Shown: piece by piece, positions 55,288 to 64,000 of the stretch
How positions within the stretch are numbered: the first letter of the stretch is position 1
How the letters are laid out: every line of letters begins with the position of its first letter
Origin: Ariolimax columbianus
Taxonomy: Eukaryota; Mollusca; Gastropoda; Stylommatophora; Arionidae
Direction: 5' to 3'
Assembly: GCA_036924085.1 (NCBI GenBank)
Contig: JAVGWX010000013.1
Span: forward strand, 64,437,157 to 64,501,156
DNA length: 64,000 bases
The notes under the pieces: generated by a model
What the model saw: the letters and a program-made list of their open reading frames with translations, nothing else
The model's database searches: none
Told to the model about the DNA's origin: nothing
Made by a program: the position numbers and the translations under genes

Positions 55288-55755
55288 CATAGTTTAATCT
55301 TAGTCTTATTTTTAGTCTTAGTCTTAGTCTTAGTCTAAGTCTGAATCTTAGTCTTAGTTTTAGTCTTAATCTTAGTTTTAGTCTTAGTTTTAGTCTAAAT
55401 CTTAGTCTTAATCTTAGTCTTAGTTTTAGTCTTAATCTTAATCTTAGTTTAGTCTTAGTCTTAGTCTCAGTTTTAGTCTAAATCTTAATCTTAATCTTTA
55501 TCTTAGTTTTAGTCTTAATCTTAGTTTAATCTTAATCTTAGTCTTAATCTTAGTGTATGTCTTAGTCTTAGTCTCAGTCTTGGTCTTAGTTTTAGTCTTA
55601 ATCTTAATCTTAGTTTTAGTCTTAGTCTTAGTTTTAGTCTAAATCTTAGTCCTAATCTTAGTCTTAATCTTAGTTTAATCTTAATCTTAGTGTATGTCTT
55701 AGTCTTAGTCTTAGTTTAAGTCTTAATCTTAATCTTAGTGTATGTCTTAGTCGAC
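55288..55755. repeat. (TTAGTC)n hexanucleotide tract
   Basis: CTTAGTCTTAGTCTTAG with AATCTTAGTTTTAGT higher-order blocks, ~470 bp. Confidence 0.95.
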
Positions 55756-56239
55756 TTGTGCATCTACAAGGGCGTAGATTAGTAAAATTATCAAACTGAA
55801 TATTATTCATATCCCGCAATCTAATGTGGACCACCTTTCGATACTTGAAATAAAGTTATGGAAACATGATCCCAGATCTGAGACATGGATAAAAAAACAC
55901 ACAACCCCAAGGATCGGAAAAAATGACGAGAGTTACAAACACAAAAATTCTCTCTTCGGTTGAGAGAATATCAAAGGTCCAGACGTCATATAACCAGTGC
56001 CGAATTTAGACTTGGTAAGGCCCTAAGTTATTTAAAGCGTGGAGACACTTTTGTCAAAAATGTACGTCAGATATTCTCACAAAATTTGGGAAAAGCGACT
56101 TCTTAATTATTTAAAAGCAAGGAATTTGAAGGAAAATTACTAAATATTTTCAAATTAATAAATTTACTTGTCACGTATTCATCAGTTGGTTGGTTTGATA
56201 TCTATCAAATATTATAATAGAGTTTACCGATTGCAATAT

Positions 56240-56425
56240 ATAACTGAACTTAACTTAACGCCTTTATACTGGTTTAGAGCACTCTACAGAGTCTGTATAC
56301 AACCAGTTTCTTGGAGGGTGGTTTAAACGATGTGCGAGTCCATCTTAATAGACTTAAAAACTAGAGCTAAGTAGACCCGCAGCCAATTAGGCGCCCTCTA
56401 TAGCTGCTCTTAACAAACCACCTGG
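56240..56425 (+). repeat. Family B 3'-part (LINE-tail side)
   Basis: CTTAACTTAACGCCTTTATA, CTCTACAGAGTCTGTATACA, CTTAATAGACTTAAAAACTA, AGCCAATTAGGCGCCCTCTA. Confidence 0.75.
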
Positions 56426-56575
56426 GGAAAGGTACAAATTACTTTGGCAGATATTTGACTTGAATTTTGTCCGGGCAACGGCAGTCAAGTCTACACTTTT
56501 CAATTTTTAACTGCCTAGGAATTTTTTACGTGCTCGACCCTGAACACGGGAGTCCGATCTTACTTCAAAACCAAC
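56425..56575 (-). repeat. Family D fragment
   Basis: GGGCAACGGCAGTCAAGTCT, TTTTTAACTGCCTAGGAATT, TTTACGTGCTCGACCCTGAA. The tRNA-like head is missing. Confidence 0.6.
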
Positions 56576-56975
56576 ATACGTTTAATTATTTTCAATTTTG
56601 TATCAATTATTTACTATGCAAACTAACCTAGTTTGATTAAAACCTTAACATTTACTTATTTAATATAAATGCGCTTCAGAATTTGTGTAGATATCCAACT
56701 TGACTTAACTGTAACTCTTCTACAATGGAATGTCATTTCTAGAAGTGAGAGCTAATTCCCATTCTAAGCCCTGCTCAGTTAACTTTCTACGGCCTACCTA
56801 TATTAACTATACAGTATGACTATTTCCCCGTTTCGAGAACCAGTGTATAGGGAAATGTAGCACAGAACATTCACAACCATACAGATAATTATGATGTTTA
56901 AACAAAAACAGTCCGTACTTGCGTTACATCTTGAGAAAAAGAATCCACCTATAGCTAATAAGCTAATATGAAATA

Positions 56976-57061
56976 TTAAGCTTGCCATTTCGTCTCTCGT
57001 GGTTTCCTCAATGAAACAGTGTTGGAAATTACCTTTGTCAGATCCTGCGCCTTATTTTATA
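56976..57061 (-). promoter_or_regulatory. Candidate promoter and first exon (signal peptide) for the galaxin-like gene
   Basis: On the minus strand a TATAAAAT box lies at 57061-57054. An ATG at 56988 has G at -3 and G at +4. It opens the hydrophobic leader MASLIFHISLLAIGGFFFSR. Two possible donors, after ATAG (GTGGAT) or AGAT (GTAACG), both leave phase 1, which matches the phase-1 start at 49369. Both donors are weaker than those of the other exons. The intron would be about 7.6 kb. Suggestive only. Confidence 0.28.
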
Positions 57062-57369
57062 TTTAATCACATTGTGGAAATTCCCCAATGGCTATAAATA
57101 TAACGTAATTTGATTTCCTTGTAGAAAAAGATTACAATTAATAACCTGTTTTTTTTTGTGGTGATGGTACGTCCTTTTCCACATCAAACGTAGGTTTTTA
57201 AGTTAAGACAGGATGTGTTAGTTATTATATGAATGCCTGTGTGTGTGTTTGTGCACGCTGTAGTAGCCACAGACTACATTGCTACAGTGACCAGCACAGG
57301 GGATATTCCAAGCGTGTCTGACACTGCGAGTCTGGTAAATTTGTCCAATATATCATCTATGTTCTTTTC

Positions 57370-57895
57370 AGTGCAACCTCTTCTTCTTCTTCTTTTTCTT
57401 CTTCTTTTTCTTTTTCTTCTTCTTCTACTTCTACTACTTCTTTTTCTTTGTTTTTTCCTTCTTCTTCTTCTTCTTTTACCTCTTTTTCTCCCTCTTCTTC
57501 TTCTTCTTCTTTTACCTCTTCTTCTCCCTCTTCTTCTTCTCCCCTTTCTCCTCTTTCTTCTTATTCTTCTTCTTCTCATTCTTCTTCTTCTTCTTCTTCT
57601 TCTTCTTCTTCTTTTTCTTCTGCTTATCTTTCTTCTTGTTCTTCTTTTTCTTCTACTAACTCTTCTTCTTCTCCTTCTTCTTCTTTGCTCTTCTCCTTTT
57701 TTATTTATATTCTTTGTTCTTCGTCTTTTTCGTCTTTCTATTATTATTTGTCTTCTTTTTTCTTTTTCAACTTTTTCTTTCTTCTTCTATTTTCTCTACT
57801 TTGTCTCATTATTCGTCTTCTTTCTCTTCTTCGTCTAATTATTTTCCTTCTTCGTTTCTTCTCCTATTTCTTCCTCCTCTTCCTCTTTGGTGTAC
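57370..57895. repeat. (TTC)n tract adjoining family A
   Basis: Pyrimidine-only run of ~520 bp (TTCTTCTTCTTTTACCTCTT and similar), next to the minus-strand family A copy at 57897, mirroring the arrangement at 11.9-12.7 kb. Confidence 0.9.
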
Positions 57896-57896
57896 A

Positions 57897-58100
57897 TCCT
57901 GAAACGGATGTTTGGGGACGATGTGTCGCATGTTTACAGCGAGGCTGTGATATCTCCGTGTTTCGGTCCGACATATCCGGTTTCAAGACGGTATATTTGG
58001 GAGCTAATTTAACTTCCTTCTTCGATCCCTAATCTCTTTGCCAGACTGTATGGTTGCAGCCTGTTTCAAGAGCCACCACTTTAAGGCCGAATAGGGTCTT
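57897..58100 (-). repeat. Family A, old divergent copy
   Basis: GATATCTCCGTGTTTCGGTC, CGACATATCCGGTTTCAAGA, CTTCGATCCCTAATCTCTTT, GTCTTGGTCAGCTATGAGTC. Confidence 0.65.
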
Positions 58101-58895
58101 GGTCAGCTATGAGTCACTGACCCGATACTATCAGCCAGCTATGAGTCACTGACCCGATACTATCGGGCAGCTATGAGTCACTGTCCCTGATGCTATCAGC
58201 CAGCTATGAGTCACTGACCCGATGCTATCAGCCAGCTATGAGTCACTGACCCGATACTATCAGCCAGCTATGGCTTACTGACCCGATGCTATCAGCCAGC
58301 CATGGCTTACTGACCCGATACTATCAGCCAGCTATGGCTTACTGACCCGATGCTATCAGCCAGTTATGAGTCACTGACCCGATGATATCAGCCAGCTATG
58401 AGTCACTGACCCGATACTATCAGCCAGCTATGGCTTACTGACCCGATGCTATAAGCCAGCTATGAGTCACTGACCCGATGCTATCAGCCAGCTATGAGTC
58501 ACTGATCCGATGCTATCAGCCAGCTATGAGTCACATGATCCGATGCTATCAGCCAGCTAAGGCTTACTGACCCGATGCTATCAGCCAGCTATGAGTCACT
58601 GACCCGATGCTATCAGCCAGCTATGAGTCACTGACCCGATACTATCAGCCAGCTATGGCTTACTGACCCGATGCTATCAGCCAGCTATGAGTCACTGACC
58701 CGATGCTATCAGCCAACTATGAGTCACTGATCCGATGCTATCAGCCAGCTATGAGTCACATGATCCGATGCTATCAGCCAGCTATGGCTTACTGACCCGA
58801 TGCTATCAGCCAGCTATGGCTTACTGACCCGATACTATCAGCCAGCTATGAGTCACTGTACCCGATGCTATCAGCCAGCCATGGGTCGCTGTGTG
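58100..58895. repeat. 32-bp array (~25 copies) in a family A copy
   Basis: Unit CAGCTATGAGTCACTGACCC plus GATGCTATCAGC, with GGCTTACTG and ATACTATCAG variants mixed. The seed is the family A segment CTGTCAGCTATGAGTCGC (13738 in the minus copy). Confidence 0.95.
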
Positions 58896-59139
58896 CTGTT
58901 AGCACATTCACTGCCCTATCTTTGGTCCCTCTGGCAGTCTAACAAGAAGTGGATTCTTGTGATGTGACGTAGGGGAAATGTTACTCATTCAAAGACCTTA
59001 AGATATAGCAAAGTTGGTAAACATCGTCATCATCATGTAGCATGTCCTTTATAGAACGTCGTCCCCATCACAGTCTGTCCGAAAGAAAGTCTTTCCCTTG
59101 TCATTACTTCAGCCTCCGCCAGTCATACCCAAGCATTCG

Positions 59140-59382
59140 CGGTGATCCTGGATAACAGGCTGCAGCAGGGCAGACTGGCTAAGGAGAAGGGATTGAAGAG
59201 GTAATGCTAACCCGGTAATCAAAAAATGCTTGCTGAAGTCGGATGTGTTGGGCCGAAATGTGCAAATATCGCAGTCAAGCTGTAAACTACGACAAAACCC
59301 ATTCCGTTCTCTGGACTACATTCTGCTACTTAAGCCCTTTCAGGATTTGGTAGCGGGAGATTGAGAACGAACGAAGTCAAGC
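59140..59382 (+). repeat. Family A 3' two-thirds
   Basis: GTGATCCTGGATAACAGGCT, GTGTTGGGCCGAAATGTGCA, GAGATTGAGAACGAACGAAG. Confidence 0.85.
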
Positions 59383-59384
59383 CA

Positions 59385-59650
59385 TACCGAAGCATTCCTG
59401 GATATCTTGGTGCCATAGCCTTCTCGGTCTACCCCTGCCTCTTGTCTGGCACCATACCTTCCATCACTGTTCTCTCTAGACCGTTGTGTCTCTTGATTGG
59501 ACCAAAGTATTTACAATTTCTGACCAACATGAAATTGGTAAACGAATTCTCCTCCATGTTCAACTCTTGCCGAATGTCAACATTTTTCTTTTTCTCAGTC
59601 CAGGGTATTCTAAGGATATTTCTGTAGTATTTGGACTCGGAGGATTCGAT
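59385..59650 (-). pseudogene. LINE C-terminal fragment (array-free relative of the 89-bp array host)
   Basis: The minus strand reads KYYRNILRIPWTEKKKNVDI, RQELNMEENSFTNFMLVRNC, KYFGPIKRHNGLERTVMEGM and VPDKRQG. It ends where the homologous LINE at 10.1-11.3 kb begins its array. Confidence 0.85.
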
Positions 59651-59739
59651 TATTTGTAAATAACAATTTAAAGGATATATAATATCAGAGAGCTGGTCAA
59701 CTTAAGACGTGCCGTTTATTGGAGGTGATATAATTTGTA

Positions 59740-61740
59740 CATGTCTGATAACCTGAGTTGTATATTCTTTGTTAGAAAGATATTAGAAAGATAGAAAAGG
59801 AAAAGGACCTAGAGGTTATAATAGATCATAAGGTAAGATGCGGGAGCAAGTCCAGGTAGCAGTGAATAAATGTAAATGCAATGTTATGCATTATGAAAAG
59901 AAATATGAAACATAAAAGCAAGGAAGTGAAAGTCAAACTGTATAAAGTATTAGTTACACCTAGATTGGAGTAGTGTGAACAACTGTTGAGTCCTTATGGC
60001 AAAGGAGATAAACACATCCTGGAAAGGATACAAAGAAGAGCGACAAAACTGGTACTGAGATTGCACAATTAGTTATGAGGAAAGATAAAGCAAAACCGGC
60101 CTCTAGTGTCTAGAAAAGAGAAGAATTCTAGTTGATTTAATAGAGGTTTATAAGATAAAAGAGAAGAATTCTAGTTGATTTAATAGAGGTTTATAAGATA
60201 AAAGAGAAGAATTCTAGTTGATTTAATAGAGGTTTATAAGATAAAAGAGAAGAATTCTAGTTGATTTAATAGAGGTTTATAAGATAAAAGAGAAGAATTC
60301 TAGTTGATTTAATAGAGGTTTATAAGATAAAAGAGAAGAATTCTAGTTGATTTAATAGAGGTTTATAAGATAAAAGAGAAGAATTCTAGTTGATTTAATA
60401 GAGGTTTATAAGATAAAAGAGAAGAATTCTAGTTGATTTAATAGAGGTTTATAAGATAAAAGAGAAGAATTCTAGTTGATTTAATAGAGGTTTATAAGAT
60501 AAAAGAGAAGAATTCTAGTTGATTTAATAGAGGTTTATAAGATAAAAGAGAAGAATTCTAGTTGATTTAATAGAGGTTTATAAGATAAAAGAGAAGAATT
60601 CTAGTTGATTTAATAGAGGTTTATAAGATAAAAGAGAAGAATTCTAGTTGATTTAATAGAGGTTTATAAGATAAAAGAGAAGAATTCTAGTTGATTTAAT
60701 AGAGGTTTATAAGATAAAAGAGAAGAATTCTAGTTGATTTAATAGAGGTTTATAAGATAAAAGAGAAGAATTCTAGTTGATTTAATAGAGGTTTATAAGA
60801 TAAAAGAGAAGAATTCTAGTTGATTTAATAGAGGTTTATAAGATAAAAGAGAAGAATTCTAGTTGATTTAATAGAGGTTTATAAGATAAAAGAGAAGAAT
60901 TCTAGTTGATTTAATAGAGGTTTATAAGATAAAAGAGAAGAATTCTAGTTGATTTAATAGAGGTTTATAAGATAAAAGAGAAGAATTCTAGTTGATTTAA
61001 TAGAGGTTTATAAGATAAAAGAGAAGAATTCTAGTTGATTTAATAGAGGTTTATAAGATAGAAGAGAAGAAGAATAGTTGATTTAATAGAGGTTTATAAG
61101 ATAAAAGAGAAGAATTCTAGTTGATTTAATAGAGGTTTATAAGATAAAAGAGAAGAATTCTAGTTGATTTAATAGAGGTTTATAAGATAAAAGAGAAGAA
61201 TTCTAGTTGATTTAATAGAGGTTTATAAGATAAAAGAGAAGAATTCTAGTTGATTTAATAGAGGTTTATAAGATAAAAGAGAAGAATTCTAGTTGATTTA
61301 ATAGAGGTTTATAAGATAAAAGAGAAGAATTCTAGTTGATTTAATAGAGGTTTATAAGATAAAAGAGAAGAATTCTAGTTGATTTAATAGAGGTTTATAA
61401 GATAATCAACGGAAAGGATGAAATACACTATAACAAGTTTTTCTCAAAAAAAACAGCCGCCTACAAGAACAAGATGGCACAGCCACAATATAATTAAGAA
61501 AAGGTCGATATTAGATCCCGGACATATTTTTTTATTCAGAGAGTGGTACATGTACTTCGAATGTATTGCAACAAGAAATTGTAGAGGCAGAGTCAATTAA
61601 TGCATTAAATAATAGGTAGTATGCGCATAGCTTTAGTTAGATCAAGTGAATGTAAAAGAAACTGGTTGTATACAGACTCTGCAGAGTCTTCTAAAGTCAG
61701 TATTAGGAAGTTAAGTTAAGTTAAATTAAGTTAAGTCAGG
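59740..61740 (+). pseudogene. CR1/L2-like LINE 3' half interrupted by a 43-bp array
   Basis: Before the array: IMKRNMKHKSKEVKVKLYKV, LVTPRLE, ILERIQRRATKLVLRLHN, YEER and LEKRRILVDLIEVYKI. After it: INGKDEIHYNKFFSKKTAAY, KNKMAQPQYN, RVVHVLRMYC. The 3' end has GTATACAGACTCTGCAGAG and GTTAAGTTAAGTTAA. Frameshifts throughout. Confidence 0.9.
60113..61412. repeat. 43-bp minisatellite (~30 copies) inside a LINE ORF
   Basis: Unit ATAAAAGAGAAGAATTCTAG plus TTGATTTAATAGAGGTTTAT and AAG. The only clearly divergent unit is near 61059 (GATAGAAGAGAAGAAGAATA). One frame of one unit reads RRILVDLIEVYKI. The frame rotates because 43 is not divisible by three. Confidence 0.97.
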
Positions 61741-61744
61741 TTAA

Positions 61745-62045
61745 GTTAATGATAACTTGGTGGTATTTATAATTGTATTATCTAGTGGAACGGTAAGTGT
61801 GTCAATCAATCAAAACGTGTTCAGCTCCATGCGGAGAATAGGCTCTCAGCTTATACACGCCATGTCCTTCTGTCCTGAGCCATCTGTCCCATCTCTGTCT
61901 ATGGCTTTCATGTTTCATTTCTGTTTTTCTCGAGCTGACTTGCACATTTGTGTTTTGGTTTCCCTAAACCTCTTATGCTCTAGTTAATATCTGTTGAAAA
62001 GTAACCGGTTGCTTCGGCTTTATGTTGTAGTATCTGACAACTTCC
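61745..62045. other. Unassigned spacer
   Basis: A 76-codon plus frame has no recognised domain. Confidence 0.3.
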
Positions 62046-62049
62046 TGCT

Positions 62050-62338
62050 GCTTACTAGGCCTGGGGGAAGATTCACAATAATTTGGTTCGATTTTTAACA
62101 AGAATTTTTTGCCCGAGCAGCGGCCGTTAAGCCTAGTCTTTTCGATTTCCAACTACCAAAGTATTTTTAACGTGCTCGACACTAATCGCGGGAGTCCGAT
62201 CTCATTACCCAGAGATCAGGGGAATTTTTACTAGAAGATCCACGTAAAAAAATACTGGTCTCCACCGTGATTCGAACCCGCTACCTCTGAAACCCTAGGC
62301 TGACACCTTAACTTGAGACCACTAAGCCAAACCTGTAG
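62050..62338 (-). repeat. tRNA-like SINE, family D, best copy
   Basis: The minus-strand head contains TTAGTGGTCTCAAGTTAAGG and GCGGGTTCGAATCACGG (A/B boxes with an unusually long spacing, Leu/Ser-tRNA-like). The body GCGGCCGTTAAGCCTAGTCT and CGTGCTCGACACTAATCGCG is shared with 27610 and 56425. Confidence 0.75.
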
Positions 62339-62379
62339 TCTGGCTAAGAGAATACGGATCGAAAAGAAAAAACACCCAG

Positions 62380-62460
62380 CGGTAAAAATGTCGTGTTGAA
62401 GCGGATATATGGGAGTGAAAGGCGCATAAATCAGTGTAAACTACAATACAACGTCACAAC
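62380..62460 (+). repeat. Family A fragment (divergent)
   Basis: GTGTTGAAGCGGATATATGG and AAGGCGCATAAATCAGTGTA follow the family A order with many substitutions. Confidence 0.4.
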
Positions 62461-62469
62461 CTTGTTTTC

Positions 62470-63210
62470 ATGATCAGCTGCAAAAGTGAAGAAAACAATA
62501 AAATGGACAACACTGGGATTGAGACGTCTGAAGCAGAAAAGAACTCCATACTCAAATGTCTCTTTACAACTGATCAGTGTCTATTGTACGATATTGAAAA
62601 TAAACTACAAAATCATATGAACGCGGTTGCGAATACCTGTGCTAAATATAATATGCGAATTAACGAGAAGAAACCAGAAACTTTGAGGATCAGCAGAACA
62701 TCTGGGTCACTCAAGATACTCGTCAGTGATATTGCGCTTCAACAGGCCAATGAGTTCAAGTATTTTGGCAGTATGTTTTCTGCAGACGATAAAGGAAGTC
62801 GAGACTATGTGTCAGAAAGCATCTGCTGTGACTTATCAGTTGTCGCCACTGCTTAGAAACCAGAGCAGTTGTTTGGCAAAAAAATCAACAACTGATAAAC
62901 AGTAAATTTATTTCGCTTCTGGGTTTTCAGTGCCAATTACGACCTCTGTCCAGGGCACGAAAGAGCAAAATTTGCACGTGTGAAAGGAAGTGTTTAAGGA
63001 AGGACATCGGTGTTACTAGGAGAGACAAAATGTGAAACGACGACATTCGAAGCATGGTCGGCACTACGTCTTACGCATAATATATTTCCAAGCACAAAAT
63101 ACATTCGTTTGATCATCAAGTGGATAGTTGACATAAAAATGATTGTGCGACGACACGGGCTCACATTGACCGACGCAACGCACTTGCCGCAGGACAAACG
63201 ACCTAAGCTC
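62470..63210 (+). pseudogene. LINE RT palm/thumb and C-terminal remnant
   Basis: The plus strand to 62856 reads CLFTTDQCLLYDIENKLQNH, TCAKYNMRINEKKPETLRIS and ALQQANEFKYFGSMFSADDK. The catalytic F-A-D-D motif is changed to FTTD, so it is dead. After 62870 the second block reads CLRKDIGVTRRDKM and DIRSMVGTTSYA, the family also seen at 51780-52480. Confidence 0.85.
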
Positions 63211-63609
63211 CCCAAGTCGTTTAGCAGCATAAGTAGAAGGAGAAGTAGCTAACTAATACATTTGTAATTTTATTTTGGTCATAATACGAGCATACAGAAA
63301 CACGCAATCCTCTTGTACGATATGTTTAGATATTTCAGCCATAATGTCATCAATTTGAAATAAGATAAGGCCTCCCCAAACAGCTGCTAAACGGTGTGTT
63401 AGAAGAGGCAGCCTATCACTAAGGCAACAGCAGAAGCGTTAGAGACCCCTAAAAAATGTGAAATAAAAGCTTCAACATTGTTGTCCCCTCCTGGGAGATG
63501 CTTTCCCAGAACCATTCCACCTGACACGCTAGCATCACACACGGTACTCACATCGTAGAGCGAACTATCATCGCGGAAGCTCAGAGAAAGCTAGAAGCCA
63601 GAAAGAACA

Positions 63610-63752
63610 GAAAGCACCACGACCCCACAGCCGACTACTCACTCACGTGTGCTTAAAGTGCTGTAGAGTCTGACCAGAGAACACACAACGACCCCACAGC
63701 CGACTACTCACTCACATGTTGTTTAAAGTGCTGCAGAGTCTGACCTGTCCAG
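63610..63752. repeat. ~68-bp direct duplication
   Basis: CGACCCCACAGCCGACTACT, CACTCAC, TTTAAAGTGCTGCAGAGTCT occurs twice in tandem with a few changes. Confidence 0.85.
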
Positions 63753-63834
63753 ATTGGACTTTACATTCATTTGAGATCAAATCTCGCAGCACAGATCGGA
63801 CGCTGTCGCCATCCTCGCTTGTGGGGGACAGATA

Positions 63835-63903
63835 CTATTATTATTGTTGTTATTATTGTTGTTATTATTATATATACATATATATATATATATATATACA
63901 TAT
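63835..63903. repeat. (TTATTG)n/(TA)n microsatellite
   Basis: TTATTATTGTTGTTATTATT followed by TATATACATATATATATATA. Confidence 0.9.
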
Positions 63904-64000
63904 CACATTATCACAGTATTCTCGGCGTCAGTCCGACCGACGTGTCTTATAATAGGAAGTCAACAACATTATGTATGCGACGATATTTTGCAACGCTGTA

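Overview
The window looks like an intron- and repeat-dense metazoan (invertebrate) nuclear genome. There are no operons, ribosome-binding sites or prokaryotic genes. Almost every long open frame is either a fragment of a transposable element (TE) or a translated tandem repeat. A galaxin-like gene, molluscan-style tRNA-derived SINEs and many non-LTR retrotransposon remnants fit a lophotrochozoan, tentatively a mollusc. The species call is inference only.

The one convincing host gene lies on the minus strand. Nine exons with consistent splice sites and matching intron phases run from 49369 down to a stop codon at 29736. They give a continuous 683-residue reading frame. The first ~523 residues are galaxin-type repeats with 25 di-cysteine pairs. 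The last two exons look like a C-terminal netrin-like (NTR) module. The 5' end is missing; a TATA-box / ATG / hydrophobic-leader segment near 57.0 kb is a weak candidate first exon. A poly(A) signal lies at 29476-29481.

The rest is mobile DNA and tandem repeats. There are remnants of several non-LTR retrotransposon lineages (CR1/L2-like, RNase H-bearing and others), a mariner element deleted for its catalytic centre (6942-7865), a palindromic 'foldback' mariner derivative (37090-38383), and at least four tRNA-like or LINE-tailed short interspersed families (labelled A, B, D and S here). A block labelled C is probably a LINE 3' untranslated region. Tandem arrays and microsatellites cover roughly a quarter to a third of the window by my coordinates.

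The most notable pattern is where the minisatellites sit. Many occupy the interior of a recognisable transposon, often inside former coding sequence, with the element intact on both sides. Clear cases are 33 bp in a LINE linker (3.4-4.5 kb), 89 bp in a LINE C-terminus (10.3-11.2 kb), 41 bp in a mariner HTH region (37.4-38.05 kb), 20 bp after a LINE RNase H domain (42.5 kb) and 43 bp in a CR1-like C-terminus (60.1-61.4 kb). Related single-copy versions of some seeds lie elsewhere in the window. Layout: 0-11.3 kb LINEs, mariner and arrays; 11.3-29 kb microsatellites, SINEs and LINE ends; 29.5-49.4 kb the galaxin-like gene with repeat-filled introns; 49.4-64 kb LINE/SINE mosaics and three large arrays.
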